Part shown: piece by piece, positions 44,045 to 54,052 of the stretch
Layout of the letters: every line of letters begins with the position of its first letter
Position numbering within the stretch: position 1 is the stretch's first letter
Assembly: GCA_963677885.1 (NCBI GenBank)
Contig: OY782500.1
Location: 2,728,001 to 2,792,000 of the forward strand
DNA: 64,000 bases
Direction: 5' to 3'
Source of the DNA: UBA1351 sp963677885
GTDB lineage: Bacteria; Bacillota; Clostridia; Lachnospirales; Vallitaleaceae
Notes under the pieces: generated by a model
What the model was told of the DNA's origin: nothing
What the model saw: the letters and a program-made list of their open reading frames with translations, nothing else
Database searches by the model: none
Position numbers and translations under genes: made by a program

Positions 44045-45132
44045 TGAAACCAAAATATCAACAGGTAAAAGACTACATAAAGGACCAGATTACATCTGAA
44101 AAACTCCTTCCGGGGGATAAGGTTATGAGTGAAACTGAACTCATTCAGGTATTGGATGTCAGTCGTCATACTGTAAGAAAAGCGCTTAACGAGCTTTCCA
44201 TGGAACAGGTCATTGAAACTTTTAAAGGAAAGGGATCCTTTATCAAGGATATGTCCTTGGATAAGAGATCACATAACCGTCAGTCAAAAGTGATTGCTCT
44301 AGTGACTGCCTTTATCAATGATACTATTTTTCCAGAATTGATGAATGGTCTGGAGCAGGTCCTTTCTGAAGAAGGATACTCTATTATGCTGTATACTACA
44401 AGAAACCGTGTTGATAGTGAAAGAGAAATATTACAGAAAATATATGAAATGGATTTGGCGGGGGTTATCGTTGAGCCTACAAAATCTGCCCTGCCTAATC
44501 CTAACGGACGTTTTTATGAAGGTCTTAAGGCCAAAGGAATACCGGTCTTATTTATACACGCCTATTACCATCATATGGATTGTGATTATGTGATTGTTGA
44601 TGATGTCAAAGCGGCTTATGAGGCTTGCTCCTATCTTATCAATAAAGGACATAGGAAGATTGGTGGTATTTTTAAATCTGATGACTTACAAGGTCATAAA
44701 AGATACGAAGGTTATCTTAACTGTATGATTGATCATGGTCTTCATATTAATGAAGATCATATTATGTGGCAGGCAACGGAAGATGAACATGCTATATTCA
44801 ATAACAAAATGCTGCTTAAGGATTTTGTTTCAAGACTTAAGGGATGCAGTGCACTGGTTTGCTACAATGATGAGTTTGCCATAGATCTGATGGAGGAACT
44901 GGAACAGGAAGCACTACAGGTTCCAGATGATATTTCCATTGTGGCATTTGATAATACCAAGCTTGGAGACAACTATAAGGTGTCAATTACATCAATGGAC
45001 CATCCTAAAGCATATCTTGGCCAGCATGCTGGCAGGCAGTTACTTCGTATGATTGAAGGAGAGAAAGGCATTCAAGAGGCCTTGGAAGTTTCCATTCATG
45101 AAAAAAGCTCCGTTAAAGCACTCCAATCATAA
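44044..45132 (+). CDS. AraR-like regulator: GntR winged helix with LacI-type sensor
   Basis: This 362-residue protein joins a GntR-family DNA-binding domain (about 1-70; VMSETELIQVLDVSRHTVRKALNEL) to a LacI/periplasmic-binding-type effector domain (about 80-360; VIALVTAFINDTIFPELMNGLEQVL, GHRKIGGIFKSDDLQGHKRYEG). AraR of Bacillus has this architecture and binds ATTTGTACGTACAAAT. Two matching sites lie before the binding-protein gene at 39004, so this is the probable repressor of that operon. It overlaps the hydrolase stop by one base. Confidence 0.87.
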   Translation: MKPKYQQVKDYIKDQITSEKLLPGDKVMSETELIQVLDVSRHTVRKALNELSMEQVIETFKGKGSFIKDMSLDKRSHNRQSKVIALVTAFINDTIFPELMNGLEQVLSEEGYSIMLYTTRNRVDSEREILQKIYEMDLAGVIVEPTKSALPNPNGRFYEGLKAKGIPVLFIHAYYHHMDCDYVIVDDVKAAYEACSYLINKGHRKIGGIFKSDDLQGHKRYEGYLNCMIDHGLHINEDHIMWQATEDEHAIFNNKMLLKDFVSRLKGCSALVCYNDEFAIDLMEELEQEALQVPDDISIVAFDNTKLGDNYKVSITSMDHPKAYLGQHAGRQLLRMIEGEKGIQEALEVSIHEKSSVKALQS

Positions 45133-45144
45133 GAGGTGTTAAAC

Positions 45145-46068
45145 ATGAAGGAACTAAATAAGGTTAATGACCAAGAACTTATTGAAAAGGATTATTATGT
45201 CAAAACCTTGGCATATTATTTAAAGAATTGGGAAGCACATAAAGGATATTTTCATTACCATGATCATTTGGAAATCATGTATATTGTGAAAGGCCACTGT
45301 GTCGTAGAACTTGATGATAAAGTCATTCCTATGAAAAGTGGAGATTATATAATCATCAATAGTAGAAAAGAACATAAATTGATTGTTCAGGACTTTTGCA
45401 GAATCATGAACTATGAATTTTGTCTGGAGCGAAACCCCTTAAAAAGTCTTGTGTCACTATCCACATTGCTACGACATTCTGAGCACTATCAAGAAGTTCT
45501 TAATCATAATCTGGATTATATCTATATGAAGGATTATGAAGATATTAAGGGGATCATTAAACGGATCATACTTAATCAACAGTCAAAAGGCAATGATAGT
45601 GACCTCTTTAATCAGATTCTGGTTGCAGAACTTTTGGTTAATGTTGGAAAAGAGCTGGGTAGCCACCACTATGAAGACCAGAGAAGCATGGTATATGTGA
45701 GAAAGGCTGTTGATTATCTGGAGACCCATTATGATGTAGATATTAAGATTGAGCAAATTGGCCGACACATAGGTATCCACGAAAACTACCTGCAAAGAAT
45801 ATTTAAGGAACAGATGTCTATGACCATCGTTGACTATGTAACAAAGGTTCGGATGGAAAAAGCAAAAATGCTTCTTATTGGTACAAATATTGATATCTCA
45901 ATGATTCCAGAATTTGTTGGTATTAACAGTGTTCAATATTTTATAAAGCTATTTAAGCGTCATTATGATAATACTCCTTTACAATTTAGAAGGCGATTTA
46001 AGAAGGATTTTCAGAATGATTCCTATAAACAGTCTACCAAACGATGTCCTTTACAGGAAGTCGTATAG
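45145..46068 (+). CDS. AraC-family regulator with cupin N-domain
   Basis: This 307-residue protein has an AraC cupin-like sensor domain (about 25-110: YFHYHDHLEIMYIVKGHCVVELDD) and two helix-turn-helix motifs in the last 100 residues (IKIEQIGRHIGIHENYLQRIFKEQ and IDISMIPEFVGINSVQYFIKLFKRH). It probably activates genes of the carbohydrate locus in response to a sugar. ATG 45145 follows AGAGGTG at 45132-45138; an in-frame GTG at 45136 lies inside that site. A terminator follows. Confidence 0.87.
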   Translation: MKELNKVNDQELIEKDYYVKTLAYYLKNWEAHKGYFHYHDHLEIMYIVKGHCVVELDDKVIPMKSGDYIIINSRKEHKLIVQDFCRIMNYEFCLERNPLKSLVSLSTLLRHSEHYQEVLNHNLDYIYMKDYEDIKGIIKRIILNQQSKGNDSDLFNQILVAELLVNVGKELGSHHYEDQRSMVYVRKAVDYLETHYDVDIKIEQIGRHIGIHENYLQRIFKEQMSMTIVDYVTKVRMEKAKMLLIGTNIDISMIPEFVGINSVQYFIKLFKRHYDNTPLQFRRRFKKDFQNDSYKQSTKRCPLQEVV

Positions 46069-46094
46069 AAAACTGCCCTGTGGCAGTTTTTTTT
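46069..46094 (+). terminator. Intrinsic terminator after the AraC gene
   Basis: AACTGCC and GGCAGTT pair around CTGT and are followed by eight T bases. Confidence 0.9.
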
Positions 46095-46179
46095 ATAAAA
46101 GTTATTTCTGGTATTGTATAAGAATATGATAGAATTACTTATGTATATAAAATTCTTTTTATGTAAGGAGAAGAGTAAG

Positions 46180-47136
46180 ATGAAATTAGGAGTAATTGGA
46201 ACAGCGCGAATTGCCAAGAAAAGTGTTTTACCTGCATTAATGAATGTTAAGGCAATTGAACCTTATGCTATAGCAGGAAGAAATCAAGATAAAGTTAAGG
46301 AGTTTAGTAATCAGTTCGGTTTCAAAAAAAGCTATTCAACTTATGATGATTTGTTGGAAGATAAGGACATTGACAGTGTATATATTCCCTTACCTAATGG
46401 GATGCATTATGAATATATCAAAAAGGCTTTAAATAAGGGACTTCATGTTATATGCGAAAAACCTTTAGCAACAAATAAGGCCCAGGTCGAAGAACTTTTC
46501 AGGCTGGCACAAGAAAAAGGCTTGGTTCTCCAGGAGGCGTTTGCCTACCGATTAAGTCCCATCCATCAAATGATCAAAGAACAGGTGGAAGAAGGAATCA
46601 TAGGAAGAATTAAATATATGGAAGCCAGATTTACTTTTCCTATGTCTGATTCATCGAATGTCAGATTAAGTAGAGACTTACTTGGTGGAGCGACATATGA
46701 TGTAGGGTGTTACAATCTTAACCTTTTAAGGTTTATGGCTGGAAGTGAACCACAGTCAATTAAGGCAGCAGGACAGATCCATGAAGACCTTGAGGTGGAT
46801 GTTGAGAGTACGGTTATACTGGACTTCCCTAATCAGATAAAAGGTATTTCACATTGCTCTTTTGATGAAAGGTTCAGTAATGCATATACACTGTATGGTA
46901 CGGAAGGGAAAATCACCCTACCAAAAGCCTTCAATGCAGCCGGTCAAGTAGAAGTCATTATAGAGACTGACCAAAAGACTGTTTCAGAGACCTTTGAAAT
47001 CACTGATAACTATCAATTGGAACTAGAATATTTCTATGAATGCACTCAGGGAAATGTTGAGCAAATAGTAGATCAAGAAGACTCAGTCAACAATGCAGGA
47101 GTCATTGATGAAGTGCTCAGACAGATAGGATATTAG
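46180..47136 (+). CDS. Gfo/Idh/MocA-family oxidoreductase
   Basis: This 318-residue NAD(P)-dependent dehydrogenase has the dinucleotide-binding start KLGVIGTARIAKK, the VIPLPNGMHYEY-like VYIPLPNGMH and the catalytic-lysine motif ICEKPLATN near 96. GGATYDVGCYNLN near 180 holds further active-site residues. The family acts on sugars, sugar phosphates and inositols. I chose ATG 46180 behind TAAGGAG; an in-frame ATG 66 bases upstream has none. It is a single gene between two terminators within the carbohydrate locus. The substrate is not evident. Confidence 0.87.
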   Translation: MKLGVIGTARIAKKSVLPALMNVKAIEPYAIAGRNQDKVKEFSNQFGFKKSYSTYDDLLEDKDIDSVYIPLPNGMHYEYIKKALNKGLHVICEKPLATNKAQVEELFRLAQEKGLVLQEAFAYRLSPIHQMIKEQVEEGIIGRIKYMEARFTFPMSDSSNVRLSRDLLGGATYDVGCYNLNLLRFMAGSEPQSIKAAGQIHEDLEVDVESTVILDFPNQIKGISHCSFDERFSNAYTLYGTEGKITLPKAFNAAGQVEVIIETDQKTVSETFEITDNYQLELEYFYECTQGNVEQIVDQEDSVNNAGVIDEVLRQIGY

Positions 47137-47194
47137 ATATAGGGTTGGTTAATTTGGGAACTAATACTACAATTAAAGATGATTGTATACATTT

Positions 47195-47226
47195 ATAGCG
47201 GCCATGTTTATGTGGTCGCTATTTTT
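47195..47226 (+). terminator. Intrinsic terminator after the oxidoreductase gene
   Basis: ATAGCGGCCA and TGTGGTCGCTAT pair, with one mismatch, and are followed by TTTTTATG. Confidence 0.8.
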
Positions 47227-47309
47227 ATGTCAGAATAGTTTAATTTTCTATCTTGGTTCGTATGAATCCTTAAAGTAATTAAGGGCTATTATTGTTACTA
47301 TATTTATAG

Positions 47310-47327
47310 ACTTTTACTAGTATAAGT
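47310..47327. promoter_or_regulatory. Quasi-palindromic site before the LplA-like gene
   Basis: ACTTTTACTAGTATAAGT is an 18-bp near-perfect inverted repeat centred on ACTAGT, 35 bases before the gene. It shares the ACTT...AAGT ends with the AraR-like operators, but the core differs. It may be an operator. Confidence 0.35.
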
Positions 47328-47361
47328 TACACATTAACCAAATTGATTGGGAGGTTTTACA

Positions 47362-49092
47362 ATGTCAAAAGGATTTAAGCGGATATTAACAATTATATTG
47401 ACTATGATTATGGTGGTCAGTAGTGTTGGATGTAGTAACAATGCTTCAAAGGATGATGGTGGAGCAGTTGTAGAAGATAAGAAGAATGATGACAAATCAG
47501 AAGGTCTGTCAGAGGAAGCTCCTGAAACAGTAAGCCAGGAAGAGACCATGAAAAATCTGTTTGAGAATCAACCGGAAAAATATGATTTGCCACTGACTGA
47601 TGAACCAATTGAGTTGACAATTATGACATACATTAAACCAGGTGCAGCTCAGGCGTATACAGATTTGAGTGAACATCCGGTAATTGATATTTTTGAAGAG
47701 CAAACGGGTATTACACTTAACTTCATCCATCCACCGGAAGGTGATGATGGGACCTTCTTTAATACAATTATCGCCTCAGGAGATTACCCTGATATTATCA
47801 ATAATGATTTTAATAGCTATCCAGGTGGTCCGGTCGGAGCTATTGAAGATGGTGTTATTATCGATATGACTCCATACGTTGCCGAATATGGATACTATTA
47901 CAATGAACTACTGAAGGACATGCCGGATAAAATCAAGCTAGACAGCGTTGCTGACGATGGAACTCTGGTTAAGTTTCTAAGTATTATTCAACCTCCCTTC
48001 TTGGATGGCCGAGTTCATGTAGGTATGTTTGGACGCCAGGACCTATTGGATGAGTATGGATTAGACGTTCCTTATACCATTAATGATTATGAAAAAGTCT
48101 TCCAGGTATTTAAGGATAATGGGATTAAAGTGCCTCTTTCATTACCTCAGTTTAATGAATGGAACTGGTCTAACCAAAGTTTCTTTGCATCAGCTTATGG
48201 CGTAACACATCGTGGATTCTTCCTGGATGATGAGCGAAATGTGAAATATTCTGCTTTGGAGCCAGCTTACAAAGACTATATTGCTAAATTGGCTGATTGG
48301 TATCAAAAAGGATACATTAGTGCCGACTTTGTTAGTTTGAACAAGAATACGGCACAAAAGGAACTTCAAGCCGGAAATGCCGGATTTGCTATTGGTGGTA
48401 ACTGGGAAGCTACAAAGATCAATAATATTGGTCAAGGTAATGACCCTGATTTCTATTCTGTAGGTATGCCATATCCAAGACTAGATAGGGATGATGAGGT
48501 AAAATACGCAAAACTTCTAGAATCCATTAATGAAAAAGCCTTTTTTGTATCAACATCCTGTGAATATCCTGTAGAGGCAATTAAGTTTCTAGACTATATG
48601 TATAGTCAGGAAGCCAGAGACCTTTGTGCATGGGGACCAGGTACTGAAGAGTTCCCTACATTTGAAATCGATGCAGATGGAAACAGAACCCTTACTGAGT
48701 TTGTAACCAATAATCCTGATGGAATTGATTATGCGATTGCAACCGACCGTTATATGCAGAATAACTTTGCTACTATGTATGACAATGAAATGCAAAAAGA
48801 ACAGTATGCTCCATATCCAGAGAAAATGACTTCTTGGGAACGATGGGCAGATGGCACCAGCGGTGACAACAGAATTCCACCGGCCAGAACCCATACTGTT
48901 GATGAGTCAAGAGACTTGGCTGAAATCATGACCAATGTTACGACATTCCACGATGAATCCTGCGTTGCCTTTATTCTTGGAGCAAAATCCATGGATGAAT
49001 GGGATGATTTTGTAGAAGAGCTTAAACGACTTGGTGTAGAGGATGCTATAGCCATTGAACAGGCAGCAACAGATAGATATTTCAACAGATAA
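47362..49092 (+). CDS. LplA-like ABC sugar-binding lipoprotein
   Basis: This 576-residue lipoprotein has lipobox SVGC after a 24-residue signal, then an acidic linker. Its length and features (EEQTGITLNFIHPP, SGDYPDIINNDF, YSQEARDLCAWGPG) match the LplA/YtcQ group of large family 1 binding proteins that pair with LplB/LplC permeases. GGGAGG precedes ATG 47362. The two permeases follow directly. The ligand is probably an oligosaccharide from a complex polysaccharide. Confidence 0.88.
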   Translation: MSKGFKRILTIILTMIMVVSSVGCSNNASKDDGGAVVEDKKNDDKSEGLSEEAPETVSQEETMKNLFENQPEKYDLPLTDEPIELTIMTYIKPGAAQAYTDLSEHPVIDIFEEQTGITLNFIHPPEGDDGTFFNTIIASGDYPDIINNDFNSYPGGPVGAIEDGVIIDMTPYVAEYGYYYNELLKDMPDKIKLDSVADDGTLVKFLSIIQPPFLDGRVHVGMFGRQDLLDEYGLDVPYTINDYEKVFQVFKDNGIKVPLSLPQFNEWNWSNQSFFASAYGVTHRGFFLDDERNVKYSALEPAYKDYIAKLADWYQKGYISADFVSLNKNTAQKELQAGNAGFAIGGNWEATKINNIGQGNDPDFYSVGMPYPRLDRDDEVKYAKLLESINEKAFFVSTSCEYPVEAIKFLDYMYSQEARDLCAWGPGTEEFPTFEIDADGNRTLTEFVTNNPDGIDYAIATDRYMQNNFATMYDNEMQKEQYAPYPEKMTSWERWADGTSGDNRIPPARTHTVDESRDLAEIMTNVTTFHDESCVAFILGAKSMDEWDDFVEELKRLGVEDAIAIEQAATDRYFNR

Positions 49093-49111
49093 TTATAAAC
49101 AAAGGGGTTTT

Positions 49112-50098
49112 ATGATGAATGTAATTGCTAAATCGATAAATAAGAAAAGCGCTTCTGATCAGATGAACCAGGATATGGAAAAACTCAATATCTTTGTGAA
49201 AATCTGGAAGAATATGAAGCGGCACAAAACCATTTACTATATGGCCTTGCCTATATTTCTTTACTATATTATTTTTCATTATCTACCAATGTACGGCATC
49301 GTCATCGCATTTATGGACTATAAACCAGCAAGAGGGTTTAGCGGAAGTGAATGGGTCGGTTTTGAAAATTTCATTAAGTTTTTTGAAAACCCCTACTTTT
49401 TTAGAGTGGTGCGAAATACCTTTCTATTGAATGTGTATCAGGTGGTGATCGGGTTTCCGATCCCCATCGTTTTCGCCTTAATCCTTAATGAAATTCAATC
49501 AGTAAAATATAAGAAAGTCGTTCAAACAGTGACCTATATGCCTCATTTTGTTTCGGCAGTTGTTATATGTGGTATCTTTATTACTTTTTTAAGAACTGAC
49601 GGTATTTTTTCTTATTTTTATGCCTTGTTAATGGGCGAAGATGCGACTAATCTCCTGAGTAAACCGGAATTGTTCAGAGGTGTATTTACTGGGATGAATA
49701 TATGGCAACAATTTGGTTGGGGATCGATTATATATTTTGCTGCACTGGCCGGTATTGATCCCACGCTTTATGAAGCAGCGGCCATTGATGGAGCCAACCG
49801 CTTACAGCGAGTGATTAAGATTACCTTACCTTCCTTGGCACCAACTATTGTAACTTTATTTATTCTTCGGATCGGACGTATGATGACCATGAGTTTTGAA
49901 AAGATTATTCTCCTTTATAATCCTTCAATATACGAAACAGCTGATGTTATTTCTTCTTTTGTATACCGGAAAGGTATTCTTGAGCAAAACTTCAGCTATG
50001 GTACTTCTGTTGGCTTGTTTAACTCAGTGATTAACCTGTCGTTGATACTTTTGGCCAATTATATCAGTCGCCGCATCAATGATACAAGTTTGTGGTAG
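49112..50098 (+). CDS. LplB-like ABC sugar permease
   Basis: This protein of 328 residues (from ATG 49112) has six hydrophobic segments, the LplB-type opening YYMALPIFLYYIIFHYLPMYG and the EAA loop YEAAAIDGANRLQRVIKITL. AAAGGGG lies before two consecutive ATGs (49112 and 49115), and either may be used. An in-frame ATG at 49055 inside the previous gene has no site. Confidence 0.88.
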   Translation: MMNVIAKSINKKSASDQMNQDMEKLNIFVKIWKNMKRHKTIYYMALPIFLYYIIFHYLPMYGIVIAFMDYKPARGFSGSEWVGFENFIKFFENPYFFRVVRNTFLLNVYQVVIGFPIPIVFALILNEIQSVKYKKVVQTVTYMPHFVSAVVICGIFITFLRTDGIFSYFYALLMGEDATNLLSKPELFRGVFTGMNIWQQFGWGSIIYFAALAGIDPTLYEAAAIDGANRLQRVIKITLPSLAPTIVTLFILRIGRMMTMSFEKIILLYNPSIYETADVISSFVYRKGILEQNFSYGTSVGLFNSVINLSLILLANYISRRINDTSLW

Positions 50099-50108
50099 GA
50101 GGTTTGCT

Positions 50109-50999
50109 ATGGTAATAAATAAATCAATCGGTGAAAGAACATTCGATACCTTTAATGTGGCATTTATGGCTTTGCTAATGGTTGTAACTGTTTATCCAGT
50201 TTTATATGTGATTTTTGCGTCAGTATCTGACCCTGTTATGCTTCAGGGGCATACGGGCCTGCTGTTTGGTCCCTTAGGTGAGATGAATATTGAAGGATAC
50301 AAAATTGCCTTCAGGGACCCAAGAATTCTTGTTGGTTATAAAAATACTTTTATCTATGTACTTTTTGGAACAAGCCTGAATATTTTTATGACTTCTCTTG
50401 GAGCATATGTTTTGTCAAGAAATCAGTTTGTTCTTAGAAAATTCATGACATTGATGATTATTATCACTATGTTTTTCCAAGGTGGTATGATCCCCATGTT
50501 TGTCCTCTTACGTACATTTGGACTTTTGAACACTAGGGCATCAATTATTTTACCTGTAGCGATTAATGCCTACAATCTTATTATTATGAGAACATTTTTT
50601 TACAATATACCAAAATCTTTGGAAGAAGCTGCAACTATAGATGGAGCTACTGATTTTCAAATTTTTTGGAGAGTAATTTTACCCTTATCCAAACCGGTCA
50701 TTGCCGTTATGGTTCTGTACTATGGTGTTTTCCATTGGAATTCATGGTTTTCAGCCAACATATACTTATCTAGAGCCAAAGAGCTTCACCCCTTGCAGTT
50801 GGTACTTAGAAATATGATTGTTGCAAACTCGGTAGATTCAAAAGCTGCCAGTGGTCAACAAATGATAGAAGAAAGTTTATATAAGGATCTGCTCCAATAT
50901 TGTGTCATTGTGATGGCAACCTTGCCAATCCTATCCATCTATCCCTTCCTGCAAAAATACTTTGTAAAGGGTGTCATGATGGGTGCTGTTAAGCAATAA
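50109..50999 (+). CDS. LplC-like ABC sugar permease
   Basis: This 296-residue membrane protein is the partner permease, with the EAA loop EEAATIDGATDFQIFWRVIL and the conserved end QKYFVKGVMMGAVKQ of LplC-type proteins. TAGGAGG lies just before ATG 50109. No ATPase is encoded here; a shared one is expected. The GH4 gene follows 22 bases later. Confidence 0.9.
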   Translation: MVINKSIGERTFDTFNVAFMALLMVVTVYPVLYVIFASVSDPVMLQGHTGLLFGPLGEMNIEGYKIAFRDPRILVGYKNTFIYVLFGTSLNIFMTSLGAYVLSRNQFVLRKFMTLMIIITMFFQGGMIPMFVLLRTFGLLNTRASIILPVAINAYNLIIMRTFFYNIPKSLEEAATIDGATDFQIFWRVILPLSKPVIAVMVLYYGVFHWNSWFSANIYLSRAKELHPLQLVLRNMIVANSVDSKAASGQQMIEESLYKDLLQYCVIVMATLPILSIYPFLQKYFVKGVMMGAVKQ

Positions 51000-51021
51000 A
51001 AGAACTAGAAGGAGACAAAAT

Positions 51022-52500
51022 ATGTTTAAAGTTGCAATTATCGGTGCCGGTAGTATCGGTTTTACCAGAGAAATCGTAAAGGATCTTCTGTGTGTACCTG
51101 AGTTTGCTGATATTACCGTTGCCTTAACTGATATAAGTGAAGCTAATCTGGAGATGTCCAGACAGCTGCTTGAAAAAGATTTCAAAGCCAATGGTATGAA
51201 AACCCGACTCATAACAACTACTAACCGAAGAGAAGCCTTTAAGGATGCCAAATATGTCTTTAATTTTGTGAGAGTAGGCATGCTGGAAGCCTTTGCCATG
51301 GATGTGGATATTCCTATGTCCTATGGAGTTGACCAATGCGTTGGTGACACGCTTGGACCGGGTGGTATTATGTATGGTCAAAGGGGGATACCAGCAATTT
51401 TGGATTTCTGTAGGGATATACGGGAAGTTGCCCATCCGGACTGTATGATACTCAACTATACTAATCCCAATGCTATGATTACCTGGGCTGCCAATCAATA
51501 TGGCAAAGTTCCAACTATTGGCCTGTGTCATGGGGTTCAAAACGGTCATAAGCTCATCGCCAAAGCCTTCGATGTCGATTGGAAAGAACTGGATGTCGTT
51601 TGTGTCGGTATTAACCACCAGACTTGGTATACCAGTATTCTAAAAGACGGAGTTGAGCTTAAAGACCAGCTTTTAGAGCGAATGGAAGCCAATGAGGATA
51701 TTGCCAGAGAAGAAAAAGTTCGTATCGATATGCTTAAGCGTTTTGGATATCTCAGTACAGAATCTAATGGTCATCTTAGCGAGTATCTGCCTTGGTATCG
51801 TAAAAGAGTTGATGAGATTGTAGACTGGATTGATCTTGACCGATGGATTTTAGGAGAATCAGGAGGTTATCTAAGACATTGTACAGAGAGGCGTAACTGG
51901 TTCGAAACTGAGTTTCCTGAATGGATGGCTGGTGATGCTTATACATACAGTAAAGATAATCAAGGGATTGAACATGGAGCCCATATTGTTGAAGCTTTGG
52001 AAACCGGAAGAATTTATCGTGGACATTTCAATGTCGTCAATCATGGAGCAATAACAAACCTTCCACAAGATGCCGTTGTTGAAGTGCCAGGTTATGTAGA
52101 TGCAACCGGTGTAAATATTCCTGTTTATGGAGAGCTTCCTCTGGGATGTGCATCGGTATGTAACGTGAGTATCAGTGTGCAGCGACTGGCTGTGGAGGCT
52201 GCTGTTCATGGTGATGTTCAGTTATTGAAGCAGGCGATGATGATGGATCCGCTTACAGGTGCAGTCCTAAATCCCCATGAGATATGGCAGATGACAGACG
52301 ATATGCTGGTGGCTGAAAAGGACTGGTTACCACAATATGATGAGACGGTAAAATCTATTGAAGCCAATATGGAAAATCTTATTCGCATACCTTTAAAAGA
52401 CTATAAGGGAGCTGCCAGACTTCATACAAAAACTATTGAAGAACTGAAAGCGGATGAGAATACCATGAAACGCTATAATAAGGCGGCACATAATAATTAA
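51022..52500 (+). CDS. GH4 family glycosidase (alpha-galactosidase/alpha-glucosidase type)
   Basis: This 492-residue enzyme belongs to GH4, which cleaves sugars by an NAD- and metal-dependent oxidation-elimination mechanism. It has the NAD-binding start FKVAIIGAGSIGFTREI, then NYTNPNAMITWA, the metal-binding CHGVQ near 172 and INHQTWY near 202. The motifs are close to MelA-type alpha-galactosidases and alpha-glucuronidases; the exact sugar is not certain. AAGGAG precedes ATG 51022. It follows the LplABC-type importer and precedes the sulfatase genes, so it probably acts on the imported sugar in the cytoplasm. Confidence 0.87.
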   Translation: MFKVAIIGAGSIGFTREIVKDLLCVPEFADITVALTDISEANLEMSRQLLEKDFKANGMKTRLITTTNRREAFKDAKYVFNFVRVGMLEAFAMDVDIPMSYGVDQCVGDTLGPGGIMYGQRGIPAILDFCRDIREVAHPDCMILNYTNPNAMITWAANQYGKVPTIGLCHGVQNGHKLIAKAFDVDWKELDVVCVGINHQTWYTSILKDGVELKDQLLERMEANEDIAREEKVRIDMLKRFGYLSTESNGHLSEYLPWYRKRVDEIVDWIDLDRWILGESGGYLRHCTERRNWFETEFPEWMAGDAYTYSKDNQGIEHGAHIVEALETGRIYRGHFNVVNHGAITNLPQDAVVEVPGYVDATGVNIPVYGELPLGCASVCNVSISVQRLAVEAAVHGDVQLLKQAMMMDPLTGAVLNPHEIWQMTDDMLVAEKDWLPQYDETVKSIEANMENLIRIPLKDYKGAARLHTKTIEELKADENTMKRYNKAAHNN

Positions 52501-52534
52501 AGTTTTCATTCATTGGACCCCCCTCTAATGTTTT

Positions 52535-52568
52535 AGGCTACCTCTTAGTAAAAGGGGTAGTCTATATT
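52535..52568 (+). terminator. Terminator or attenuator after the GH4 gene
   Basis: AGGCTACCTCTT and AAAGGGGTAGTCT pair over 12 bases (two G-U pairs) around AGTA and are followed by ATATTTG. The T-run is weak, so read-through into the sulfatase genes is possible. Confidence 0.65.
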
Positions 52569-52595
52569 TGTTAGCTCCCCTTAAGTACATATTAT
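52568..52595 (+). promoter_or_regulatory. Possible promoter of the sulfatase genes
   Basis: TTGTTA (52568-52573) and TATTAT (52590-52595) are 16 bases apart, just after the terminator and 21 bases before the first sulfatase start. Confidence 0.4.
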
Positions 52596-52615
52596 AGAAA
52601 ATTTAGGAGATATAT

Positions 52616-54031
52616 ATGAACATATTATTTTGCATTGCAGATGATGCTTCTCATTTTGGCTGTTATGGCCATGAGTTTGTAAATACACCTTCCATTGATT
52701 CCTTAGCAGAAAATGGCATGAAGTTAAATCGAATGTACACTTCAAATCCCAAGTGTGCACCTTCAAGGGCCAGTCTCTTAACCGGTATGCATACTTGGCA
52801 ATTAGAAGAAGCATGTAATCATTTTGGCCTGTTCAACAGTAAATTCAGTGTTTATCCGGACCTTTTGGAAGAGGCTGGCTATCATGTGGGCTTTACAGGA
52901 AAAGGGTGGAGTCCTGGTGATTTTCTAGCTGGTGGATTTACAAGAAATCCGGCCGGACCGGTTTATAATAATTTTAAGATGTTACCTCCTGAGGGAAGTA
53001 ATATTGCAGTTAATGATTATACTAAGAATTTTGAGTCCTTTCTGGAAGAAAAAGAAATAGACCAACCATTTTGCTTCTGGTTTGGGTGCCATGAACCCCA
53101 TCGTCCTTATAATTTTGGTGAGAACCGGAAGTCAGACCAGCTTGAAAGAGTAAAAGTGCCTCCGTTTTTACCGGATACACCGGAAGTCAGACAGGATTTT
53201 ATTGACTATGCCTTTGAAATTGAGTGGTTTGATAAACATGTTGGCCAAATGGTTAAAATTCTGGAAGAAAAAGGATTGTTGGAGGATACTCTTATCCTTG
53301 TAACATCTGATAATGGTATGCCCTTTCCAAGAGTAAAAGGTCAGATGTATGAAAATGACTTTAATCTGCCTTGTATCGTCTACCATAAAAACGAAATCAA
53401 ACCTGGTACTGAAAGTGATGCCTTGGTTAGCTTTACAGATATTGGTCCTACTTTTTTAGATGGAGCTGGTCTAAAGAGCCATCCTCAAATGGTTGGCAAA
53501 AGTCTGCTACCTCTTTTCAGACAGGAAGAAGATTATCTTGAAAATGAAGTTGTGTATATGGCCAAGGAACGTCATGATTTAGGGCGATTAGACGACAAAG
53601 CCTATCCAGTCAGGGTTATTCGTGATAAGGACTATCTTTATATTATGAACTTAAAACCGGAGCTGTGGCCAAGTGGAAATCCTGAAACCGGATTTACCAA
53701 CTGTGACTCTTCCGTAACTAAAGATGAGGTGCTAAGACGTCACCAAGAGGGATATTCTTACTATTTCGACCTGTGCTTTGGTAAAAGACCTTACGAGGAA
53801 CTATATTTCATTGAAGATGATCCATATTGCATGCAAAATCTTGCCAATCAAGAAAGCTTAAGTGATCAAAAGAACAAGCTTAAAAATCAATTGGTGAAGG
53901 CCCTTCTTGAAACCCAGGACCCTAGGATGACAGGTCAAGGTGATTGTTTTGATACATATGCATATATAGGTGCGGATAATCACAGCTATAAGGCATACAC
54001 AGAGGGAAGGTATAGTAAACAAAAGTTTTAG
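52616..54031 (+). CDS. Cys-type sulfatase 1
   Basis: This 471-residue type I sulfatase removes sulfate esters from sugars. Cys47 in NPKCAPSRASLLTG is in the CxPxR motif, where it must be converted to formylglycine. IADDASHFG supplies metal-binding aspartates at the start, and VTSDNGMPF the later Asp-Asn pair. There is no signal peptide, so it acts in the cytoplasm on imported, sulfated oligosaccharides. TAGGAG lies before the ATG. It opens a run of four sulfatase genes, 21 bases before the next. Confidence 0.9.
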   Translation: MNILFCIADDASHFGCYGHEFVNTPSIDSLAENGMKLNRMYTSNPKCAPSRASLLTGMHTWQLEEACNHFGLFNSKFSVYPDLLEEAGYHVGFTGKGWSPGDFLAGGFTRNPAGPVYNNFKMLPPEGSNIAVNDYTKNFESFLEEKEIDQPFCFWFGCHEPHRPYNFGENRKSDQLERVKVPPFLPDTPEVRQDFIDYAFEIEWFDKHVGQMVKILEEKGLLEDTLILVTSDNGMPFPRVKGQMYENDFNLPCIVYHKNEIKPGTESDALVSFTDIGPTFLDGAGLKSHPQMVGKSLLPLFRQEEDYLENEVVYMAKERHDLGRLDDKAYPVRVIRDKDYLYIMNLKPELWPSGNPETGFTNCDSSVTKDEVLRRHQEGYSYYFDLCFGKRPYEELYFIEDDPYCMQNLANQESLSDQKNKLKNQLVKALLETQDPRMTGQGDCFDTYAYIGADNHSYKAYTEGRYSKQKF

Positions 54032-54052
54032 GATTGAAATAGGTGAGAATAT